Shown here one piece after another: positions 52,975 to 62,025 of a stretch of DNA of 64,000 bases. Within the stretch, counting starts at the first letter, position 1, and each line of letters opens with the position of its first letter. Both the position numbers and the translations under genes were made by a program. The DNA lies in the NCBI GenBank assembly GCA_023701435.1, contig JAMPXB010000003.1, forward strand, positions 1 through 64,000. The letters are read 5' to 3'. The stretch comes from Bacteriovoracaceae bacterium. GTDB lineage: Bacteria; Bdellovibrionota; Bacteriovoracia; Bacteriovoracales; Bacteriovoracaceae. The notes beneath the pieces were generated by a model, which worked only from the letters and a program-made list of their open reading frames with translations, ran no database searches and was not told the origin of the DNA.

Positions 52975-53442
52975 ATGGAACCAAATATGCCAAAAGATAT
53001 CGATCCCTTTATCAGTACCGGCAGCTCCGGAACTGTGGATCGGCATTTTGAAAGAGAATCATGGAAAGATATGACTCAAAAGTTTTATGGAGATGTTGTT
53101 CATCTTTTTGAAACACAGGGGCAACTGATTAAAACGGAGATGGGTGAAAAAGTTAACGAAGTTAAAGAAGCCAGTGTTTCACTGATCTCCGGGGGCGTTC
53201 TGTTGTTTGTAGGGGCCTTGTGTTTAGCGGCCACAGCTATAATAGCCTTGGATCTTGTTACTGAGTTATGGCTTGCCTCAACAATTGTCACATTTATGTT
53301 TTTTGCTGTCGGCGGGATACTCCTCATGTCAGCGAAAAAGAAATTAGAGGCAGACAAAATTAAGCCTAATAAATCCATTGCAGCTTTTGGAGAAATCCGA
53401 CACTCGCTCAAGGAGAAAGTTAATGAAATCACCAAACACTGA
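52975..53442 (+). CDS. Phage-holin-3_6-like membrane protein
   Basis: I choose the ATG at 52975 after AAAGGAG, giving 155 residues; the frame is open from 52927. Two hydrophobic segments (LISGGVLLFVGALCLAATAIIAL and WLASTIVTFMFFAVGGILLM) follow a helical N-terminal part (LFETQGQLIKTEMGEKV). This is the usual shape of the Holin-X/DUF1469 family. These are chromosomal stress proteins, not phage holins. Confidence 0.82.
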   Translation: MEPNMPKDIDPFISTGSSGTVDRHFERESWKDMTQKFYGDVVHLFETQGQLIKTEMGEKVNEVKEASVSLISGGVLLFVGALCLAATAIIALDLVTELWLASTIVTFMFFAVGGILLMSAKKKLEADKIKPNKSIAAFGEIRHSLKEKVNEITKH

Positions 53443-54280
53443 GAGAAAAACATCAGACGATTTAAAGCATGAAGTTCATCATGAACTACGGAAAGTGCGG
53501 AGAGATATTGATGAGATGCAAAGCAGATTATCTCCCGGCCAGATAATTGATGATGCCATTTTTTATCCCCATGGAAGAAGTGTTGTTTCTACCTTTGACC
53601 ATCTCAAAAATAATCCGGTAGGAACGGCCTTATTATCACTGGGCACATTACTCTTGATGGAGGATGAAAACCATGTGACCTATGAAAGAAATGCCAGGAT
53701 AAAAGCAAATTCCTTAAAGGAAGGCATTAAAAACCAAATGCCTCATAAGGAACTTCAACCTGGTCAGGTGCCAAATGCCATGGATCGTGCCAAAGCAAAA
53801 GTAACAGGACTTAAGCATGATCTGCAGACTAAAAAAGAAGAACTTAAGCAAACAATTGAAAGGAAAAAAAGTGATGTTAAGGAAAGATTTTCGGAAACCC
53901 AGGAACATCTTTCACTAGGCGCTGATTTTGAGGGGGCCGCCCTGCAAGGACCTTCCCGTAAGGAGAAAGTGCGAGAGAGCTATGAGAAGACTCGTGAAAA
54001 ACTCAGTACGGGATTTCAGTCCGGTAAGGAGAAAATTCAAAACCTTGATCCTTTGGCCTACATGGCCCTTGGGGCCGGTCTTGGTGCCCTCACTGGAGCT
54101 TCTCTTCCTATCAGTGATGCTGAAAGAAACCTCGTCGATACCCGCTTTACGGGTAAGCTTTCTGATTTTAGCCGTGAACTTCAGGACGCTGTGAACCAGT
54201 CTTCAAATATCCTGAAAGATCTGTTTATTGATGATGCCAAAGGCTTTAGTGCTGATATCTTTAATCGTTCTGTTCGGTAA
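53423..54280 (+). CDS. DUF3618-like membrane-associated protein
   Basis: I choose the ATG at 53423 after AAGGAG, giving 285 residues; the frame is open from 53378. The N terminus (KVRRDIDEMQSRLSPGQIIDDA) matches the DUF3618 pattern. A long charged coiled-coil region follows (KKEELKQTIERKKSDVKERF). A glycine-rich hydrophobic segment (LDPLAYMALGAGLGALTGASLP) near residue 210 may insert in the membrane. It completes the three-gene set and is followed by a strong terminator. Confidence 0.8.
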   Translation: MKSPNTERKTSDDLKHEVHHELRKVRRDIDEMQSRLSPGQIIDDAIFYPHGRSVVSTFDHLKNNPVGTALLSLGTLLLMEDENHVTYERNARIKANSLKEGIKNQMPHKELQPGQVPNAMDRAKAKVTGLKHDLQTKKEELKQTIERKKSDVKERFSETQEHLSLGADFEGAALQGPSRKEKVRESYEKTREKLSTGFQSGKEKIQNLDPLAYMALGAGLGALTGASLPISDAERNLVDTRFTGKLSDFSRELQDAVNQSSNILKDLFIDDAKGFSADIFNRSVR

Positions 54281-54291
54281 CTCCGATTTTT

Positions 54292-54326
54292 GAAAAGACT
54301 ATGAGGGTTTTCATAGTCTTTTCATT
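54292..54326 (+). terminator. Terminator of the membrane-stress gene set
   Basis: GAAAAGACTATGA/TCATAGTCTTTTC is a perfect 13-bp stem on a 6-base loop, followed by a T-rich stretch. Confidence 0.9.
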
Positions 54327-54516
54327 TTCTTTTTTCACTACTGTTTTATGCACATTCACGTTCTGAATGAATAAGAGAAAAACTCCCCACGATATAATAT
54401 TGACGGTAAATCTCATAAGCACCTCTCTTGCTTGTAAAAGAGGTTAGCAAGGAAATCTTGCAGCAGTATGGAACTGGCAATTGTGCAAAGCATGTGTAAG
54501 AAATAGAAGATTATGT

Positions 54517-54550
54517 TTGACAACTGATACCTATGTTTTATTATTCAAAC
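54517..54550 (+). promoter_or_regulatory. Promoter placing transcription start at the peroxidase ATG
   Basis: TTGACA (54517-54522) and TATTAT (54539-54544) are separated by 16 bases, a near-consensus sigma-70 promoter. The usual 6-7 base distance puts transcription start at about 54551, the ATG itself, and no ribosome site is present. The message may be leaderless. This also excludes the ATG at 54533 as a start, since it lies inside the promoter. Confidence 0.6.
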
Positions 54551-55828
54551 ATGAAAAAATTTATCCTCATCCTATCCCTAAGTACCCAGTCTTTTGCGTC
54601 TACTCCTATTGATGAAAGACTTAAAGATTACATCCAGGAATTTAATCTTACTGCGGCCACATCTCCCGCTCCTAGACGGAATAAGCTCTTCGCCATTGGC
54701 CGCGATCTGTTTCATGAACGGCGGCTTTCGGGAAATAACAATATTGCCTGCATGGACTGCCACCATCCAAGAGTGGGAACTGCCGATGGATTGCCTTTGG
54801 GATTAGGCGAAGGGGCCACTGGTCTGCAAATCGGTACGAGAAACAGAGTGCAAGGAACTGGGAAAGTTCTGGCACGTAATACTCCGGCCCTATTCAATTT
54901 GCACAATGTGAATATCATGTTTTGGGATGGGAGAGTGGAGTATTTTCCTGAAACTAAAACTTTTTTTACTCCTGCGCCGCTAGCACCGGAAGTAGCGTCG
55001 ACTCTTAAGAGTGCTCTGGCCGCTCAGGCCATCTTTCCGATGGTTGATCATGCAGAAATGCGCGGACAAAAAGGCACAAACCAAATTGCTGATGCCAGAG
55101 ATGAACAAGAAGCTTGGGATCTGATTGTTGAAAAAATAATGAATCTTCCAGGCTATAAAGAAGCCTTTGCTGAAATTTATCCAGGAGAAAAAATCAACAT
55201 TGGCCACTTCGGTGAGGCCCTGGCCGAATTTCAATCCCATGCCTTCTTTTTATCTGATACGCCCTATGATCGTTATTTAAAAGGGGATATCGAAGCGTTA
55301 ACTCCCAAGCAAAAAATCGGAATGGATGTCTTCTTTAACAAAGGTAAGTGCGGGGATTGTCACCATAGTGAACATCTATCGGCGCTCGATTATGATGGAG
55401 TAGGTGCTCCGCAAATTGGCCCAGGAAAAGAAAATGGCATGGATTATGGACGTTATCAATGGGACGGGGATGAAGGAAGCCGCTTTGCCTTCCGAGTACC
55501 ACCTTTAAGAAACGTTGCTTTGACCGCTCCCTATTTTCACGATGGCTCGATCGCAACCCTCGAGCAAGTGGTTGAGCATTATGATGATATTAAAGGGAGT
55601 CTTGAGAGTTATAAAATTGTTCAGCAATTACAAAATTATCTTAAGCCTTTAAAAGACCATGATCATTCAATCAATGAAGCACTGTATGCCAACCTGCCGG
55701 AAGATTTACCGCTAAAGCTTGAGTTTACAGCAGAGGAAGAAGAGGCCTTAGTCGAATTTTTGCGGACAGGCTTAACTGATATGAGGCTTCAAGGCAATTT
55801 ATCATTTATCGAAAAAAATGCTGAGTAA
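54551..55828 (+). CDS. Di-haem cytochrome c peroxidase
   Basis: From the ATG at 54551 (MKKFILILSLSTQSFASTP, a signal peptide), 425 residues follow. Two CxxCH haem sites are seen: C67-MD-C70-H71 and C267-GD-C270-H271. The family's peroxidase segments (NTPALFNL, FWDGRVEYF, FRVPPLRNVALTAPYFHDG) are present. It reduces hydrogen peroxide in the periplasm with electrons from cytochrome c. A single convergent remnant gene overlaps its last 27 bases. Confidence 0.94.
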   Translation: MKKFILILSLSTQSFASTPIDERLKDYIQEFNLTAATSPAPRRNKLFAIGRDLFHERRLSGNNNIACMDCHHPRVGTADGLPLGLGEGATGLQIGTRNRVQGTGKVLARNTPALFNLHNVNIMFWDGRVEYFPETKTFFTPAPLAPEVASTLKSALAAQAIFPMVDHAEMRGQKGTNQIADARDEQEAWDLIVEKIMNLPGYKEAFAEIYPGEKINIGHFGEALAEFQSHAFFLSDTPYDRYLKGDIEALTPKQKIGMDVFFNKGKCGDCHHSEHLSALDYDGVGAPQIGPGKENGMDYGRYQWDGDEGSRFAFRVPPLRNVALTAPYFHDGSIATLEQVVEHYDDIKGSLESYKIVQQLQNYLKPLKDHDHSINEALYANLPEDLPLKLEFTAEEEEALVEFLRTGLTDMRLQGNLSFIEKNAE

Positions 55829-56107
55829 TCCAGTTCTTAGTTCTTCGTTTAATGTTGTATCAAGTGTACTGGCAGGCCCGCGATAGATGTCAGTATTGTC
55901 TTCAGCTGAACCAATGGAGGTGAAACCTCCAAAAAGTTCTTCGCTATCGTTGGATATCGCCTGCTCCATCGGAAGAGTTTGAAAGTAATTAAAGTCTTCC
56001 AGAAAAAGTTTGGAAGTCGAGCAAGAATACTGGGGTACAAAATACAGCATACTTTTCAAATAGGCAGTCAGGTTATTTTCCCCATAAACCAGATTACTGC
56101 CGGTCAA
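55802..56107 (-). pseudogene. Truncated copy of the surface protein at 56300 (C-terminal remnant)
   Basis: The 101-residue frame aligns with the last 100 residues or so of the 448-residue protein encoded next door: VYGxNNL, GGFT, IYRGPAS and ELRTGLLS(I/M)F are shared. It begins with no signal peptide and no ribosome site, so it looks like a leftover from a tandem duplication. It could be a donor for recombination into its neighbour. Confidence 0.7.
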
Positions 56108-56299
56108 AAATAAATTTTGAGGTCTGGAAAAGAATAAAAACCTCGCACAGAAGGTAAAGTACTCAACGGCCCGGAGAGAATTGCCTTTATATCAGAACAT
56201 CATGAGGCAATTTACAAGGAACAGATTAGAATAGAGAAGGAGAAGATGGATTTGACCACACTTGGTCATGAATAGGTGTGCTCCTCGACATGTGAAGTG

Positions 56300-57646
56300 T
56301 TATAGATCGTAGAACATACTTAAAAGACCAGTGCGGAGTTCCTGCTCTGGAGAGTCGATGTCACTTGCGGGCCCTCGATAGATCAATGGGGTCTCATCCA
56401 CAGGTGACATGGCGGTAAATCCTCCCATCAGTTCATGCTGGTCTGCAGACGGAAGAACATCAATTGAAAGATCCTGAGAATAATAAAAATCATTAAGAGT
56501 TAGTTTTGTCATTGAGCAAGCAAAGTTGTTGTCTGAATAGAGATTACTTCGCATGTATCCCACTAGATTGTTGTCTCCATAAACGATGGTGCCTAGATTA
56601 AAGGCCACATTAAAATCTGTGGAAGCAGACAGAGAGGTCACTGGCATTTCCGGCATGGCGTAGAGGCCGCTCCAAGATGAAGTGCTTGAATATGTATCAA
56701 TGATGTCGGTGCAATTCATGGAAGTGGGGTCATTGTCTCTTAGATTTAGGATTCCCAAAAAATGATTGGAGGATCCAAAATCATTACTGGAAAGAGCGAA
56801 CTTCGCTTTGAGCTGAGTGGTCTGCTTCTGGATCTTATTACTTGTCATTAATAGATGAGGAAGGGCGGGGTTAAAGTAATAAGAGGCCTCGGTGGTCGCG
56901 GAGGTCTCGTTATTAGAATTGGAGGTCCCTGAAAAACTCAGACAAAAAGATTTGTCCTGCTGTCCGAATGAGATTGGGCCAGTGTAAAGTGAACCCATGT
57001 CCGGGTCACAACAGGTGTTTTCGCTTAAGCAATAACGAATGGTTGAAGCCGTGGAACAACTTAGCCCCACGGATATCGGAGTTTTGAAAGAACCTCCGGC
57101 AATAGTACTTGAACAAGTTGGTGTAGTGCTGTTTTCAGCGAATTTATCATCTTCATTATCACTGTCTAGATTGATATTTGGGTTTAATGAAGTACCAAGA
57201 AATAGAGGAGCAGATGACTCCGATTTAGATGGATTGGTTTGTGGTGCTTTGTCATTGGAAGGGGAACTTTCTCTTCGAGTAGGGCCTGGGCCACTACTTC
57301 TGTTTCTGGCTACTCTTTCGCTAATAATGACTTGTGGTCCATTTCTTGTTCCAGAACTGTCGGTATGTGATATTTGTTCTTTATTATTAAACGAACTAAT
57401 ATCATTTGGACTCTTACGTTCAGAAACGTCAAAGGTAGTTCCGTCATTTAGTTGAGATTTATTAGTTTGGACCTGAGACTTGCTGGCCGATGCTGGTTGA
57501 CGTTTAGTTATCTTTCTAATCTTCTTTTGAACTACTTCCATATCAATCCCTTGACCGGTATGAGTGCTCTTTTGGTTTTTGAGTTTAACCCCAACTCCAG
57601 AAAGAAAACATAAAAGGGCACCGAGGATCAGGTGTTGTTTTTTCAT
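56300..57646 (-). CDS. Surface/secreted protein, Ser/Asn-rich, unknown family
   Basis: The 448-residue protein has an N-terminal signal or anchor (MKKQHLILGALLCFLSGVGV). A low-complexity linker rich in S, N, Q, T and K spans about residues 30-180. The C-terminal 270 residues are a folded domain with several cysteines (TPTCSSTI, YCLSENTCCDPDMG, FACSMTKL) and ends ELRTGLLSMFYDL. No known domain was recognised. It is divergent from the giant fibre gene, and a shortened copy lies just downstream. Confidence 0.78.
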   Translation of the reverse strand: MKKQHLILGALLCFLSGVGVKLKNQKSTHTGQGIDMEVVQKKIRKITKRQPASASKSQVQTNKSQLNDGTTFDVSERKSPNDISSFNNKEQISHTDSSGTRNGPQVIISERVARNRSSGPGPTRRESSPSNDKAPQTNPSKSESSAPLFLGTSLNPNINLDSDNEDDKFAENSTTPTCSSTIAGGSFKTPISVGLSCSTASTIRYCLSENTCCDPDMGSLYTGPISFGQQDKSFCLSFSGTSNSNNETSATTEASYYFNPALPHLLMTSNKIQKQTTQLKAKFALSSNDFGSSNHFLGILNLRDNDPTSMNCTDIIDTYSSTSSWSGLYAMPEMPVTSLSASTDFNVAFNLGTIVYGDNNLVGYMRSNLYSDNNFACSMTKLTLNDFYYSQDLSIDVLPSADQHELMGGFTAMSPVDETPLIYRGPASDIDSPEQELRTGLLSMFYDL

Positions 57647-57702
57647 GAAAGCCTTTTCGGCGCTCTTAGGTTCTCCAAGATTAATTTTATCTAAAGAAAT
57701 TG

Positions 57703-57730
57703 GTTAATTGCTCCATTAACGTGCGGAGCA
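57703..57730. promoter_or_regulatory. Two overlapping palindromes between divergent surface genes
   Basis: GTTAAT (57703-57708) and ATTAAC (57715-57720) flank TGCTCC; TGCTCC (57709-57714) also pairs with GGAGCA (57725-57730). The two structures exclude each other. They lie between the genes at 56300 and 57789 and could be an operator or a switchable hairpin. Confidence 0.4.
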
Positions 57731-57788
57731 CTTGTTTACAGCTACAATTGAACGATAAGCACAAAAAACGAAACTTAAAGGACGTCTT

Positions 57789-60700
57789 GTGAAAATGCGA
57801 ATTGGGGCCATTGTCGTTACGGGAACTTTTACCCTTAATGCGCTTGCCTTAGACTCATTCAGCTATTCGGGCCGATTGGTCAATAGCAGCGGCGTGCCGG
57901 TAACTGGAGAAGTAAAGCTAAGATTTGACATTCGCTCTTCTGTTACTGTTAATCCAACTACGTTGGTGTGTACCAAGGAAATTGATCATGTGCCTCTTTC
58001 ACAAGGTCTCTTTCACGTAAAATTAAAATTTGATTCTGGTGATTGTTTTGGGAATCCGTTTCAGAACATTATGGAAACGGCCTATAACAATGGTCATCAA
58101 CTCTCTTATCAAGTGACGGATCTTAATAACACTCGTACCTATGCTGAGCAGGCGATGTATGCAGTTCCTTCTTCTTTTATGGCAAATTACGCTAAGAAGT
58201 TGTCTCAGAATGGGGCCACAAACGGACAGGCCTTGGTTTGGAATAATGGTTCTGGAGACTGGGTTCCTAGTTCAGTTCTTCTTCCGGCCAATGTCATTGC
58301 TGGTTTAGGTGTAACTATTACGAACACTGCCGGTCAACTTATTATCTCGGCCAGTGGGGGCAGTGGTTCTGTTACCAATGTAACTGGAGTACTTCCCATA
58401 AGTGTGAACACGGGGGCCACAACTCCGGAGATTTCGATCTCTCAAGCAGATACAATAACGAACGGTTATTTAAGTTCAACTGATTGGAATACGTTTAATA
58501 ACAAACAAGACTCACTTGCTAGTGGGGCCAGCATCAATGGTATCACTTATCCGGTTTTCGGTCAGACACTTCAGGTTCCGCTAGCGCCGGTAGGTTTAAC
58601 TGATGTGGTTAACCTTCAAGCACTTCAGGATGCCATTGATGGTGTGACCACGACACTTCAATGGACCACAAGTGGAACTGATATTCATAACAATAATACA
58701 GGTAATGTGGGTATAGGTACGGCCCTTCCTGCTGAAAAGTTAGATGTGATTGGTAACATTGCTGTTACTGGAAACCTTCGTTTCAAAGATTCCGGTTCAA
58801 ATTATGTTGAACTTCGTGCTCCTATAACGACGGCCGGTGTGACTTTTACTCTTCCTGCGGCCGATGGAACCAATGGCCAAGTCTTAAAGACTGATGGGTC
58901 AGGAAATCTTTCTTGGGGCAATTCTTCAGTTGGTTCTGGTGACATTACTGATGGGTCGATTGTCGATGCAGATGTATCTGCAACTGCCGCGATTGATCAA
59001 TCAAAAATTGCGAATCTTACGACAGATTTGGCCGGAAAAGAACCGTCGATCGCTGCTGGAACTGCAGCTCAGTACTGGCGTGGGGACAAAACTTGGCAAG
59101 CATTAAATACGGATGTGGTTTTAGAAGGTGCAACTAATAAGTATTATACAGACACGCTTGCTCGTGGATCTCTGTCGGCTTCTTCTCCAATTAGTTATAA
59201 CTCTGGCACTGGTGTGATTGGAATGGTGGCAGGAACGACTGGAGATCTTCTTCAGTACGACGGAACTTCTTGGGTGCCATGGGCCCCAAACTTTTTAACC
59301 AGTGAAGCGGATACACTTGCGACTGTAACGGGAAGAGGAGCGACAACTGCAACTGCCCTAACTCTTAGCGGAGGAGCGAGCTTTCCAGGAAGTGGTATTT
59401 GGAATGCTTCTGGTAATGTGGGTATTGGAACCAATACTCCTCGTTCAGCACTTGATGTTGCTGGTGGAGTTCAAATCGGTAACGATGCGGCCCTTTGTGC
59501 TGCTACTAAAGTGGGGACTCTTCGTTATTCCGGTGGAAACGTAGAATACTGTAATGGGGCCAGCTGGCTTGCTTTTGGTGTGAGTGGTTCTGGTATCACG
59601 AACATTAACGGATCATCTGTCGGTGCGCATTCATTTGCAGTTCCTGGCGCAACCGGTACAGCTCCAAACTGGGTGACAGTTCCAGCGACTGGTGTTCATA
59701 CATTAAATATCCCGATGGCAAGTGATGCTGGTGTGACTGCGGGTCTAGTTAGTAAAACTGATTACGATGCATTCAATGCCAAGCTTGGAACTTCAACAAC
59801 TCTTTCAGGGGATGTGACTGGAACCTACAACTCGACTGTGGTTGAAGGGATTCAGGGAACTCCGGTTGTGATCAACACTCTTACAAACGGCAATATCCTT
59901 AAATTTAATGGAACCAATTGGATCAATACTGCACTTACGACTGCTGATTTAGGATCAGGAGTTCTTCCCGTGTCTCGTGGTGGAACTAACACCAGTTCTC
60001 TCGTTGGTGATAGAATCATGGTGTCCACTCCAACAGCGATTGTGGAAGCAGCAGCACTAACTGATGGACAACTTTTAATTGGTGCTACTGGCGCAGCTCC
60101 TGTGGCCTCTACACTGACTGCGGGAACAGGGGTGACGATTACCAACTCTGCCGGTGGAATCACAATCGCTGCAACGGGTAGTGGAGGGACAGTAACAGAT
60201 GTCTCTGGAACGGCCCCGATCTCTGTGGCAACTGGAACTACCACTCCCGTGGTTTCAATTTCTCAAGCAAATACAACAACTGATGGTTACTTGAGCTCAA
60301 CGGACTGGAATACCTTCAATAATAAACAGTCCTCTCTCTCTGCGGGTGTGACCATCAATGGGGTTACATATCCCGCGAACGCTACTCTGCCGATGCAAGT
60401 GACCCTTGCTCCTGTGAACTTAACTGATGTGGTGAATAAGCAGTACGTGGATAGTTTTGGGCAGTGGGGAACCAGTGCCGGGAACGTGTTCCGTACTTCC
60501 GGTAACGTGGGGATCGGAACTTCAACTCCTACCCAGAAACTTTCAGTGGCCGGAACAATTGAATCAACAAGTGGTGGTATTAAGTTCCCCGATGGGACGA
60601 TTCAAACTTCGGCGATCCAGCCTTTTGTAATGGGTGGAACCTTTGTCGGTACGCTAGAAAGTTCTCAGATACTCATGCAGTTTCCATTTCCAATAAATGT

Positions 60701-60977
60701 GATCATACCTGCGGGTTGTGCGAACAGCCGTTTTGAAGTTGCTACGGCGACTACATCAAGTGTGATTGTTACATTGGAAAAGTGCACGGGTGCGGGTTTT
60801 TCAAGTTGTACTCAAATCGGGACGGCTACGATAAGCGCTTCTGGAAAGGTTGCAAGTTTTAATTGTGCTTCAGCAACATCCTTTGTAGCTGGCGCAGATT
60901 CGTTGGTGATCAAAGGACCTGCTGCTGCAGATACCACTGCGGGCAATGCCGGATGGTCAATTTATGGAACAAGATAG
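57789..60977 (+). CDS. Giant tail-fibre-like surface protein
   Basis: The 1062-residue protein starts with GTG 6 bases after AAGGA and has a signal peptide (MKMRIGAIVVTGTFTLNALA). It is built from Gly/Ser/Thr-rich fibre modules: GLGVTITN..., YLSSTDWNTFNNKQ, LAPVxLTDVVN and NVGIGT(S/N/A)xP beta-helix repeats. The module at bases 58302-58619 recurs at 59958-60452, and the second copy matches the fibre gene at the window start. The C terminus (FVMGGTFVGTLES, CANSRFEVAT) is a small globular cap. It lacks the S74 chaperone of the other fibre. It probably forms a surface trimer that binds prey or surfaces. Confidence 0.85.
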   Translation: MKMRIGAIVVTGTFTLNALALDSFSYSGRLVNSSGVPVTGEVKLRFDIRSSVTVNPTTLVCTKEIDHVPLSQGLFHVKLKFDSGDCFGNPFQNIMETAYNNGHQLSYQVTDLNNTRTYAEQAMYAVPSSFMANYAKKLSQNGATNGQALVWNNGSGDWVPSSVLLPANVIAGLGVTITNTAGQLIISASGGSGSVTNVTGVLPISVNTGATTPEISISQADTITNGYLSSTDWNTFNNKQDSLASGASINGITYPVFGQTLQVPLAPVGLTDVVNLQALQDAIDGVTTTLQWTTSGTDIHNNNTGNVGIGTALPAEKLDVIGNIAVTGNLRFKDSGSNYVELRAPITTAGVTFTLPAADGTNGQVLKTDGSGNLSWGNSSVGSGDITDGSIVDADVSATAAIDQSKIANLTTDLAGKEPSIAAGTAAQYWRGDKTWQALNTDVVLEGATNKYYTDTLARGSLSASSPISYNSGTGVIGMVAGTTGDLLQYDGTSWVPWAPNFLTSEADTLATVTGRGATTATALTLSGGASFPGSGIWNASGNVGIGTNTPRSALDVAGGVQIGNDAALCAATKVGTLRYSGGNVEYCNGASWLAFGVSGSGITNINGSSVGAHSFAVPGATGTAPNWVTVPATGVHTLNIPMASDAGVTAGLVSKTDYDAFNAKLGTSTTLSGDVTGTYNSTVVEGIQGTPVVINTLTNGNILKFNGTNWINTALTTADLGSGVLPVSRGGTNTSSLVGDRIMVSTPTAIVEAAALTDGQLLIGATGAAPVASTLTAGTGVTITNSAGGITIAATGSGGTVTDVSGTAPISVATGTTTPVVSISQANTTTDGYLSSTDWNTFNNKQSSLSAGVTINGVTYPANATLPMQVTLAPVNLTDVVNKQYVDSFGQWGTSAGNVFRTSGNVGIGTSTPTQKLSVAGTIESTSGGIKFPDGTIQTSAIQPFVMGGTFVGTLESSQILMQFPFPINVIIPAGCANSRFEVATATTSSVIVTLEKCTGAGFSSCTQIGTATISASGKVASFNCASATSFVAGADSLVIKGPAAADTTAGNAGWSIYGTR
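58302..58619 (+). repeat. Fibre module (copy B1)
   Basis: Encodes GLGVTITNTAG to LTDVVNLQ, the same module type as 59958-60452 and 22-516 but more divergent. Confidence 0.75.
59958..60452 (+). repeat. Fibre module shared with the first fibre gene (copy B2)
   Basis: Encodes GVLPVSRGGTNTS through NKQYVD and is closely similar in protein sequence to bases 22-516, with many silent differences. Confidence 0.85.
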
Positions 60978-60993
60978 AGGGAGAAGAGGTCTT

Positions 60994-62016
60994 ATGAAAC
61001 GACATCTAAAGTACATTATATTGTTCGTCATTTTGCTGGCCCATTTTAGGGTTGAAGCAGAAATATTATGGGTGGGTGGTGAGGATGTCGATTTTCTCGA
61101 TAATGGGACTTGCGTGTATACCAACTCTAGTTATAGACGTACCAGTTTCAGTCGTGTGGCGCTATACGGTTGCTCTGGGGCGATTGCGAAGTCGAGGCCA
61201 TTTCCTGGAGGAGCTATAACCTCAGGATGGATTTCGGCTTGGGTAAAGGGCCTCAGCTCTCCGAATCTAGTATATTTCGGATTGGGAAAAGCGGGTACAA
61301 ATGACAGCATTTGGTTTGGAACAGCGGCTGCGAATAAAACAGCCTTGTGGAAATATAATGGGACAACATGGACTCAGTTAGCAGCCGAAACCAGTACGAG
61401 TGGGACTTCGGCGCTACAAAAAATAGATATACAGATTATCGATTATGGTGCCAGTGCCACGGTAAAGATATACAAAGATGGAGCAGCAGTTCCGATTCTG
61501 TCTTATACAGGCAATGTTTTGGCCGGAGGGGCGACCAATCTGGACACTGTCGTTATTAAAGCCGACATGTTTTCACCTGTATCTGAGCTTATCGTTTCAG
61601 ATAGTGACACCCGTAAATTATCATTGGCCACACTAGCACCTAATGCGGCTGGAGATGCGAACCAATGGACTGGTATCTATACCGATGTAAATACGACATC
61701 ATTTAATGATTCCACCGCGATCTCTGTGGCTACCTCAGGGCAAGACTTTCTTACTCATTTGATGAATTTACCGGCCGGTAACTTTCAGGTTTTGAGTGTA
61801 AAGGTTGGGGCCCGGGCCACACAAACAGGTTCAGGTATTGGGTCATTATCTGTGGGGGTTAAGACAAATGGAAGTAGTCATGTTCCTGCTGCTTTAGTCT
61901 TACCTGTTACGTGGGGAATTGAAGAAACCTATTACTCTCAAAATCCTGTGACATTATCACCGTGGACAATTGGCGACATCAATTCCTTGCAGATCAATCT
62001 GAAGTCAGCTCCGTAG
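60994..62016 (+). CDS. Secreted lamina-like structural protein downstream of the fibre
   Basis: I choose the ATG at 60994, after AGAAGAGG, giving 340 residues from MKRHLKYIILFVILLAHFRVEA, a signal peptide; the frame opens at 60946. The first half (WISAWVKGL, IWFGTAAANKTALWKYN, KIDIQIIDYG) resembles LamG/concanavalin-type beta-sandwiches. The second half (QWTGIYTDVN, FNDSTAISVA, LSVKVGARATQTGSG) resembles phage-type structural proteins. It follows the giant fibre by 16 bases and is probably part of the same surface structure. Confidence 0.75.
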   Translation: MKRHLKYIILFVILLAHFRVEAEILWVGGEDVDFLDNGTCVYTNSSYRRTSFSRVALYGCSGAIAKSRPFPGGAITSGWISAWVKGLSSPNLVYFGLGKAGTNDSIWFGTAAANKTALWKYNGTTWTQLAAETSTSGTSALQKIDIQIIDYGASATVKIYKDGAAVPILSYTGNVLAGGATNLDTVVIKADMFSPVSELIVSDSDTRKLSLATLAPNAAGDANQWTGIYTDVNTTSFNDSTAISVATSGQDFLTHLMNLPAGNFQVLSVKVGARATQTGSGIGSLSVGVKTNGSSHVPAALVLPVTWGIEETYYSQNPVTLSPWTIGDINSLQINLKSAP

Positions 62017-62025
62017 GAGTATGTG

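Noticed and set aside
52975..53442. Phage origin for the holin-like gene, together with the fibre genes
   Set aside because: There is no capsid, portal, terminase or integrase nearby. The holin-like family is a common chromosomal stress protein, and the fibres have signal peptides, which phage fibres lack.
54421..54451. Overlapping inverted repeats ACCTCT/AGAGGT and CTTGC/GCAAG before the peroxidase
   Set aside because: They are short and about 65 bases upstream of the promoter, with no second copy seen; too weak to list as an operator.
57039..57455. 138-codon plus-strand frame with hydrophobic leucine-rich segments
   Set aside because: It is the complement of the Ser/Asn-rich linker of the surface protein on the minus strand; such linkers give long false frames.
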